A stretch of DNA of 11,548 nucleotides from positions 1 through 11,548 of the forward strand of contig JAUWOG010000024.1 of assembly GCA_030612305.1 (NCBI GenBank), written 5' to 3'. The translations under genes were made by a program, and so were the position numbers. Of the stretch, positions 6,593-11,548 are shown piece after piece (positions within the stretch are counted from its first letter, which is position 1; the number at the start of each line of letters is the position of its first letter). Below the pieces are notes generated by a model, which made no database searches, had not been told where the DNA came from, and saw only the letters and a list, made by a program, of their open reading frames with translations. The stretch is from Armatimonadota bacterium. GTDB taxonomy: Bacteria; Armatimonadota; Zipacnadia; Zipacnadales; UBA11051.

Positions 6593-7489
6593 ATGCAACC
6601 GAGGTGTGACCCCATAGCGCCATCCACAACGACGCATTCGTCCGGCCTGCTACTGATGGTCGCCACTCCTATCGGGAATCTTGGCGACATCTCCCCGCGC
6701 CTTGAGCAGGCTCTCGAGGCCGCTGATCTCATTGTCGCTGAGGACACGCGCCGCACCGCAAAGCTCCTCTCCCACCTCGGGATAGGCAAGCCCGTCGAGA
6801 GCTTCCACGCTCACAGCAACGCCGCTAAACTCGACCGCATCGTCAGCCGTCTGAGGCGCGGCGAGACGGTCGCCTGCGTCAGTGACGCCGGCACTCCGAC
6901 CGTCTCCGACCCGGGTGCCGAACTCGTCCGGGCCGCACGAGAAGCGGGCGTCACCGTCTCCCCCATTCCCGGGCCAAGTGCCATCACCGCTGCGCTCAGC
7001 GCTTCCGGCATGAACGCGGATCGGTTCATCTTTCTCGGCTATCCGCCACGCAAGGCGGGACAGCGGGCCGATTTCTTCCGTCTCGTCCTCGCTCAGTCGC
7101 TGACCGTCATCCTCTACGAAGCCCCTCACCGCCTTGCTGAGACACTCCGAGAGCTGGCAGCACTTGCCGGTGATAGACACGCCATGATCGGTCGCGAAAT
7201 GACGAAGAAGTTCGAGCAATTCCTCTGCGGCGCTCTGGCCGAACTCGCCGGCTACTTCGCCGAGAACGAGCCGCGCGGGGAGTTCGTCATACTCGTCGAA
7301 GGCGCTGCCAGTCAGCCCTCTCAGCCCGTTCCCGACGAGACTGTCATTCACTCGGTCCTTGCCGACCTGCTTGCATCCGGACTGTCGGTCAAGACGGCTG
7401 CCGATGCAGTCGCAAAGCTCACCTCAGTGTCGCGCAAACGCGCCTACGAAATGGGTCTTGATGCCGCCGGACGGTCACGAGGCGAATAG
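6593..7489 (+). CDS. rsmI: 16S rRNA 2'-O-ribose methyltransferase RsmI (C1402)
   Basis: RsmI methylates the 2'-hydroxyl of C1402 in 16S rRNA (E. coli numbering) with SAM, tuning the ribosomal P site. Tetrapyrrole-methylase-fold motifs appear in order: VATPIGNLGDIS (23-34), AEDTRRT (49-55), SDAGTPTVSDPG (97-108), PIPGPSA (124-130), LYEAPHR (174-180), REMTK (201-205) and RGEFVILVEG (228-237). Residues 248-290 form the small helical C-terminal domain typical of RsmI (SVSRKRAYEMGL). The 298 residues match family length. Start choice is awkward: no ribosome site precedes the ATG at 6593, and the next in-frame ATG (6656) would cut into the first beta strand. Initiation may rely on coupling to nadE, whose stop is 15 bases upstream. 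Confidence 0.95.
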   Translation: MQPRCDPIAPSTTTHSSGLLLMVATPIGNLGDISPRLEQALEAADLIVAEDTRRTAKLLSHLGIGKPVESFHAHSNAAKLDRIVSRLRRGETVACVSDAGTPTVSDPGAELVRAAREAGVTVSPIPGPSAITAALSASGMNADRFIFLGYPPRKAGQRADFFRLVLAQSLTVILYEAPHRLAETLRELAALAGDRHAMIGREMTKKFEQFLCGALAELAGYFAENEPRGEFVILVEGAASQPSQPVPDETVIHSVLADLLASGLSVKTAADAVAKLTSVSRKRAYEMGLDAAGRSRGE

Positions 7490-7578
7490 GCCGTGCTGCT
7501 CATCGCCGGGTGAAACAATTCCGCCGGTGTTGCGTCGAAGTAGATGTTGAACGAATCTCAGAACACGGAGACTGTCGG

Positions 7579-8850
7579 ATGCAACCAAGACGCTGTTTCG
7601 TGCTGATACTCTCTGCGGCGATGGCGTTGAACGTCCACATCGCCTTCGCCAAGCAGTGGTCGGAGGCCCAGGAGAAAGCGGTCGGTGTCGAGGTCGCCGC
7701 CGAAATAGAGAAGCACTACAAGTTGTGGGACAACGAGGACGCCCTCAAAACGATCGAGGAGATAGTCGTCGAACTGGTCCCCCATACCGACCGGCCCGAC
7801 ATCGAGTACACAGTGAAGATGCTCGACAGTAATGAGGTGAACGCCTGCAGCATCCCCGGCGGCTTCATCTATGTTCACCGCGGCCTGGTCGAAGACGCCC
7901 AGTCCGTCCACGAACTCGCTGCTGTCCTCGCCCACGAAATCGCGCACAATTGCACCTATGACGCGATGGATCAGGCCCGCCGCTCCAAGAAGCTCTTCAT
8001 CGGCGGCATCACCGCCGCCCTGATCGTCATATTCCTGGGGGCATCCAACGAGCAAGTCGCCAGCGTACTGGCGGCCGGCTCTTACGTCCAACAGGGAATC
8101 CTCAGTCGCTATTCCATCGAGATCGAGCAGCGTGCCGACCTCAACGCCGTGAAGTACCTGGTGCCCAGCAAGTATGACCCCGTCGGGCTCTTGACATTCA
8201 TGGAGCGGCTCGGCGCCAAAGCATACAAGAAACCCCAGATAGACTACGGCATATACCAGAGCCATCCGATAACATCGCAGCGCTGCGCATATCTCATTCA
8301 GGCTATCTACGACGCCGACCTCGCCGTCAACCGCCGCGCCGTCACGAAGTGGGACCCGCCCACGTATGTCAGTATCGGCCCTGACGGAAGCGAGTACCCA
8401 CCCGAGCCGCCTAAGGAGGAAGCCCAACCAGCACAGACCGACGCCAAGCCCGATGCGGAACCCGACACGAAACCTGATACCCAGACCGACGCCCAAGACA
8501 AGGCTGCAGAGCCACCGATTGACCGCAAGGCTGCGCCGGCGAGGATATCGCTGTGGGGAGAAGATATCGTCACCATACGCTCCCCGGGAACTCATGACGG
8601 CATAGACAAGCGCGCCGAGGCGATCTGCACGACACTCAACGAGGCCATCGCCGCAGGCCTCGAACGCTACGAGATACGTGCCGGGCAAGACGGCGAGAAG
8701 ACCACGGTGCTGCTGCGGGGCAAGACGATGCTGGAGGTTTTCCCCGAGGACATCCCCTCCGACGAGGTCACCGCACAGCAGGTAGCTGAGGGCGTCGTGA
8801 AAGCTCTTGCCCGAGCGCTGCACCGCGAAGAGCTCTCCCGGCGGTTCTAA
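7579..8850 (+). CDS. Secreted M48-family zinc metalloprotease with an additional C-terminal domain
   Basis: A zinc endopeptidase of the M48 group related to BepA/LoiP-type envelope proteases, probably acting on misfolded exported proteins. The start at 7579 is preferred over an in-frame ATG at 7510, because GGAG (7567-7570) lies eight bases upstream and residues 1-24 then form a signal peptide with likely cleavage after AFA (22-24). The active site is HEIAH (119-123), with third ligand Glu183 in EQRAD (183-187). NACSIPGGFIYVHRGL (88-103) and SHPITSQR (228-235) are also typical. A hydrophobic stretch at 139-155 follows the active-site helix, a position where relatives carry membrane-associated loops. 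After a Pro/Asp/Thr-rich linker (about 272-319) comes a mixed alpha/beta segment (321-423) that is not part of the peptidase. The 423-residue protein ends two bases before the lipoyl-domain gene. Confidence 0.9.
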   Translation: MQPRRCFVLILSAAMALNVHIAFAKQWSEAQEKAVGVEVAAEIEKHYKLWDNEDALKTIEEIVVELVPHTDRPDIEYTVKMLDSNEVNACSIPGGFIYVHRGLVEDAQSVHELAAVLAHEIAHNCTYDAMDQARRSKKLFIGGITAALIVIFLGASNEQVASVLAAGSYVQQGILSRYSIEIEQRADLNAVKYLVPSKYDPVGLLTFMERLGAKAYKKPQIDYGIYQSHPITSQRCAYLIQAIYDADLAVNRRAVTKWDPPTYVSIGPDGSEYPPEPPKEEAQPAQTDAKPDAEPDTKPDTQTDAQDKAAEPPIDRKAAPARISLWGEDIVTIRSPGTHDGIDKRAEAICTTLNEAIAAGLERYEIRAGQDGEKTTVLLRGKTMLEVFPEDIPSDEVTAQQVAEGVVKALARALHREELSRRF

Positions 8851-8852
8851 CT

Positions 8853-9368
8853 ATGGGCCAACGCATCATCATCGAGAAATGGGCAGAGAACCTCGAGGAA
8901 GTCACCATCGCGCGGTGGCTCAAATCGGAAGGCGAATACATTCAGGTCGGCGAGGTGCTCTGCGAGATCATCACCGACAAGGTGACCTTCGAATACACGA
9001 TGGAGGACGCCGGCACCGTCGCGAGGATCTACGCTCCCGAAGCGAGCGTCATTCCGGTCGGGTACGTGATCGCATTCATCTCTGCCAGAGGTGAAGATGC
9101 CGACCCGGCCATCGAGCAGCACAACGAGCAGATATTGGCCCGTCACCGTCAGCAGGTGCAGCCAGATCTGGACCTGGATGCGATTCTCGGCGCAGCAAAG
9201 ACCAAACGTTCCCGCCAGCGCGCGACCCCTGCTGCACGACGTCTGGCCAGGCAAAACCAGATCGAGCTTCAGGACGTCGCCCAGGCGCAGGCCGAACCGG
9301 TTGACATCATCAGCGAAGAGCACGTCCGCGAATACCTCAGCCGCACACAACAGGATGACGCGACATGA
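8853..9368 (+). CDS. Stand-alone lipoyl-domain plus E3-binding-domain protein (E2-like, no acyltransferase core)
   Basis: A 171-residue protein with the first two domains of a 2-oxoacid dehydrogenase E2. Residues 1-80 are a lipoyl domain: EIITDKVTFEY (38-48) carries the DK hairpin with Lys43 as the expected lipoylation site. Residues 81-122 are a charged linker. ATPAARRLARQNQIEL (124-139) followed by SEEHVREYL (154-162) is a peripheral-subunit-binding domain, which in E2 proteins binds E3 or E1. Its usual GTG-x-x-GRI loop is missing (AQAQAEPVDII instead). There is no HxxxDG catalytic core. The gene does not look truncated, because its stop overlaps the next start (ATGA, 9365-9368). It starts two bases after the protease stop. 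Possible roles are a lipoyl carrier for an E2 core encoded elsewhere, an E3-binding adaptor, or a dedicated swinging arm working with the neighbouring reductase. These roles are inference. Confidence 0.88.
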   Translation: MGQRIIIEKWAENLEEVTIARWLKSEGEYIQVGEVLCEIITDKVTFEYTMEDAGTVARIYAPEASVIPVGYVIAFISARGEDADPAIEQHNEQILARHRQQVQPDLDLDAILGAAKTKRSRQRATPAARRLARQNQIELQDVAQAQAEPVDIISEEHVREYLSRTQQDDAT

Positions 9369-10111
9369 TTGACCTCGACGGCAAGGTCGCACTGGTTACC
9401 GGGGCCTCTCGCGGCATCGGCCGGGCCATCGCCGCACAGCTCGCCCAACTGGGAGCCGACATCGCTATCAACTACCTGGAGAACGCCGAAGCCGCCGAAG
9501 CAACCGCTCAACTCGTTGCAGGGAGCGGCCGCGGCTACGCCCTCTGCCGGGCCGATGTCACTAATCGCGACGAGGTCAAAGGCATGGTGGAGGAAGTCCT
9601 CAAGGAGCTGGGTCGGCTCGACATCCTCGTCAACAATGCGGGCATTATCAGCGACCAGTTCCTGGCTTTCATGAAGCCCGAGCAGTGGGACCAAGTGATC
9701 GCCACATCACTCACCGGGGCCTTCAACTGCGCGCAGGCGGCGGTGCGTCCGATGATGAAGCAACGCTGGGGCCGCATCGTCAATATCGCGTCTGCTGCCG
9801 GGCTGATGGGCGATGTGCGCCGCACCAACTACGCCGCAGCGAAGGGCGGCCTCATCGCTTTCTCCAAGGCGCTCGCACGGGAGGTTGTCGGTCAGGGCAT
9901 TATGGTCAACGCGGTGGCGCCCGGTGTCATCGAAACCGACCTCATCTCCGATATGCCGGACAAGCAGCGAGCGCAGATGTGCCAGCTCATCCCCGCCGGA
10001 CGCTTCGGCAAGCCCGAGGAGGTCGCCCCGCTCGTCGCCTTCCTCTGCTCCGAACATGCCGCCTACATCACCGGGCAGGTCTTCAGCGTTGACGGCGGAC
10101 TGCGGATGTGA
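9365..10111 (+). CDS. Short-chain dehydrogenase/reductase, FabG-type (3-oxoacyl-ACP reductase family)
   Basis: A classical SDR that uses NAD(P)(H) to interconvert a carbonyl and an alcohol. The closest textbook relative is FabG of fatty-acid synthesis. The cofactor motif TGASRGIG is at 12-19, NNAG at 90-93, and the catalytic Ser143, Tyr156 and Lys160 (YAAAK) are present. The usual fourth catalytic residue, an Asn in the T-N-L segment after the fourth helix, is Ser115 here (ATSLTG). The protein ends in the FabG-like TGQVFSVDGGLRM (236-248). AGGA (9352-9355) lies nine bases before the ATG, and the start overlaps the lipoyl-domain gene by four bases, so the two are probably translationally coupled. 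There is no acpP, fabD or fabF beside it, so a FabG role is not shown by context and the true substrate is unknown. I leave the symbol blank for that reason. Confidence 0.9.
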   Translation: MIDLDGKVALVTGASRGIGRAIAAQLAQLGADIAINYLENAEAAEATAQLVAGSGRGYALCRADVTNRDEVKGMVEEVLKELGRLDILVNNAGIISDQFLAFMKPEQWDQVIATSLTGAFNCAQAAVRPMMKQRWGRIVNIASAAGLMGDVRRTNYAAAKGGLIAFSKALAREVVGQGIMVNAVAPGVIETDLISDMPDKQRAQMCQLIPAGRFGKPEEVAPLVAFLCSEHAAYITGQVFSVDGGLRM

Positions 10112-10151
10112 GGCACCCCTACATACCCCTCCCAACGCCAACAGTCCTGCC

Positions 10152-10180
10152 TTGCAACCGTCTGCGAAATCGTTTATATT
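10152..10180 (+). promoter_or_regulatory. Sigma70-type promoter for the DUF47-pit pair
   Basis: A -35 box TTGCAA (10152-10157) and a -10 box TATATT (10175-10180) are separated by exactly 17 bases. Transcription would start near 10187, giving a leader of about 155 bases. Within the leader, ATAACGA (10214-10220) can pair with TCGTTAT (10247-10253). No repeated PHO-box-like motif is obvious upstream of or around the promoter. Confidence 0.7.
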
Positions 10181-10343
10181 GTGGCTGCAGTCGTCGCTAT
10201 CACTCGTCATCTCATAACGATAATGGCCTGCGACACAACCACGTCCTCGTTATTGGGCTTTTGGTCCGCCTCATCGCAATTCTCTTCATTGTCCGCAATA
10301 CGCCCGTCTTACCACAAAGCAATGCCGGGAAGGACCCGTCATC

Positions 10344-11009
10344 ATGCCCGGACGCAACCGATTTCTCGACGGCCTGCAGCGCGTAATGCGCTCGTTCGCG
10401 CCAAGCGAAGAGAATTTCTTCGTACTCTTCGAGGAACTCAGTGACAAGGCGGTGGCAGCGGCCGAGTGCCTCGACGATGTGATGGAGAACTTCCACCGTC
10501 TGGAGTTAGCCGTAGAGAAAATCGGCGACATCGAGCACGAGGCAGACGAGATCGTCCACGAAGTGACCCGGCGGCTCAACACGACCTTCGTGACGCCTGC
10601 CCTCTTCGACCGCGAGGACATCTTTCGAGTTGCCGAGCGTCTCGACGACATCATTGATCAGACCAAGGGCGCCATTGACCGGCTGAGCATCTTCAATATT
10701 GACGAACCGATTGACAGGTGCAAAGAGATGGCGAAGATCTTCGTGCAGGCGGCAACGTGTCTGCAAACCAACATGCACAACCTGGCCGGTCTCAAGCCGA
10801 CGGATAACGAATATGTCGCCAGAATCAACACTCTGGAGAATGCTGCTGATGTCGTCCACCGCTCAGCCGTAACCGAACTGTTCGAATACGAAGGCGACCC
10901 GCGCCACATAATGAAGTGGCTGCTGATCTACGGGTTCGTCGAAGAAGCTATTGATAGCTGTGAGGCCGCGGTGAATCTCGTCGAGACCGTGGTGGTGAAG
11001 AATGCCTGA
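10344..11009 (+). CDS. DUF47 / PhoU-like phosphate transport regulator
   Basis: An all-helical cytoplasmic protein of the DUF47 family (distant PhoU relative), normally encoded next to PiT transporters and thought to regulate or assist phosphate uptake. The 221 residues match the family. Repeated acidic helix motifs like those that bind metal in PhoU are visible: IEHEADEIVHEV (63-74), EDIFRVAERLDDIIDQ (91-106), LENAADVVHRS (164-174) and EEAIDSCEAAVN (200-211). A strong ribosome site GGGAAGGA (10327-10334) lies nine bases before the ATG. The end overlaps the start of the PiT gene by eight bases, indicating coupled translation. Family membership is clear from the pattern, but the mechanism of DUF47 is not settled. 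Confidence 0.92.
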   Translation: MPGRNRFLDGLQRVMRSFAPSEENFFVLFEELSDKAVAAAECLDDVMENFHRLELAVEKIGDIEHEADEIVHEVTRRLNTTFVTPALFDREDIFRVAERLDDIIDQTKGAIDRLSIFNIDEPIDRCKEMAKIFVQAATCLQTNMHNLAGLKPTDNEYVARINTLENAADVVHRSAVTELFEYEGDPRHIMKWLLIYGFVEEAIDSCEAAVNLVETVVVKNA

Positions 11010-11548
11010 GATGCCAGTCTGGGTCTGTATCACCATCGGCATTGCCCTGATCTTCGACTTCATGAACGGGTTTCACGATACCGCCAATGCAATTGCCACG
11101 TCGGTCCTCACCCGTGCTTTGAGCATCCGTCAGGCGATTGTTTTTGCCTCAGGTCTCAACTTCCTCGGCGCTCTAGTGAGTATCAAGGTCGCCACAACCA
11201 TCGGCAAGGGCATCGTGGACCCCGCCGACACCACCCATACGGTAATCCTGTCGGCTCTCGTGGGTGGAATCGTGTGGCTGCTGATTACCTGGTATTTTGG
11301 TCTGCCGACGAGTTGTTCCCACACTCTGGTCGGGGGAGTAGTCGGTGCCGTGCTGGCCGATCACACCACCATTGCGAGCGCCACCGGCACGCTCGGCTGG
11401 ACGCTCAACTACGGCGTGCTGCAGGTCGCCGGCCTCAAGAAAATATTCATCTCGCTGCTGCTGTCCCCCGTGTTTGGTATCATTCTCGCCGTGATACTGA
11501 TGATTGTCCTGCTCCACGTCTTCGCCCGCTGCGCTCCCTCACTACTCA
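11002..11548 (+). CDS. pit: PiT-family inorganic phosphate transporter (3' end outside window)
   Basis: A multi-pass membrane protein that imports inorganic phosphate by ion symport, probably in metal-complexed form as in E. coli Pit. About 182 residues are in the window and the frame is still open at the right edge. The PiT signature NGFHDTANAIATSV is at residues 22-35, and the conserved GLPTSCSHTLVGGVVGAVLA loop is at about 102-121. Hydrophobic segments at about 6-20, 45-60, 82-100, 106-122 and 150-173 fit membrane helices. The start at 11002 overlaps the DUF47 stop; a second in-frame ATG at 11011 is an equally possible start just beyond that stop. Together with DUF47 it forms a standard two-gene phosphate uptake module. 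Confidence 0.94.
   Translation, partial: MPEMPVWVCITIGIALIFDFMNGFHDTANAIATSVLTRALSIRQAIVFASGLNFLGALVSIKVATTIGKGIVDPADTTHTVILSALVGGIVWLLITWYFGLPTSCSHTLVGGVVGAVLADHTTIASATGTLGWTLNYGVLQVAGLKKIFISLLLSPVFGIILAVILMIVLLHVFARCAPSLL

Noticed and set aside
7510..7578. Upstream ATG as the protease start
   Set aside because: The added 23 residues are cysteine- and charge-rich, would bury the signal peptide, and lack a ribosome site. The ATG at 7579 has one at the right distance.
7558..8823. 421-codon minus-strand open frame opposite the M48 protease
   Set aside because: It is a mirror of a real gene with an intact active site. The translated sequence is low-complexity Gly/Val/Leu-rich without motifs.
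8853..9368. Frameshifted or truncated full-length E2
   Set aside because: No acyltransferase-core sequence follows in any frame. The next bases are an intact SDR with its own ribosome site inside this gene.
10112..10343. PHO box or small leader peptide upstream of DUF47-pit
   Set aside because: I found no pair of repeated PHO-like hexamers at the promoter. The short open frames here run into the DUF47 gene out of frame and lack good ribosome sites.

Overview
The window is a GC-rich (roughly 60% by eye), densely coding bacterial chromosome segment. All ten recognised genes, plus one unidentified reading frame at the left edge, lie on the + strand. Every gene is housekeeping or accessory-metabolic. 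I see no transposase, phage gene, CRISPR array, tRNA or rRNA, and no gene-free stretch longer than about 230 bases. A membrane-anchored parvulin chaperone and a secreted M48 protease, both expected to act outside the cytoplasmic membrane, would suit an envelope like that of a diderm, but this is weak evidence. The ThiC is the short form of about 430 residues and NadE is the short ammonia-dependent form. Both are common in anaerobes, archaea and deep-branching phyla, so an uncultured lineage (Armatimonadota- or Chloroflexota-like) is possible. I cannot assign the phylum from the sequence.

Layout. 1-802: an unidentified protein, possibly continuing upstream, followed by a strong hairpin at 848-879. 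956-2461: gltX (glutamyl-tRNA synthetase). 2486-2514: a good sigma70-type promoter, then thiC (2610-3899) and a candidate terminator at 3940-3970. 4027-10111: a co-oriented run of six genes. They are a membrane-anchored SurA/PrsA-like peptidyl-prolyl isomerase with a TPR-like tail, nadE, rsmI, a secreted M48 metalloprotease with an extra C-terminal domain, a small lipoyl plus E3-binding-domain protein with no acyltransferase core, and a FabG-type short-chain reductase. The last three are packed with a 2-base gap and a 4-base ATGA overlap. 10152-10180: a second promoter of the same design, then a DUF47/PhoU-like gene (10344-11009) overlapping a PiT phosphate transporter that runs off the right edge.

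How the genes fit together. The DUF47-pit pair is a standard phosphate uptake module. The chaperone and the M48 protease both point to quality control of exported proteins. thiC (thiamin pyrimidine), nadE (NAD+), gltX and rsmI (translation) are general housekeeping. The most unusual element is the coupled M48 / stand-alone lipoyl-E3-binding protein / SDR trio. A lipoyl carrier without its E2 catalytic core, translationally coupled to an NAD(P)H-dependent reductase, has no obvious textbook role.
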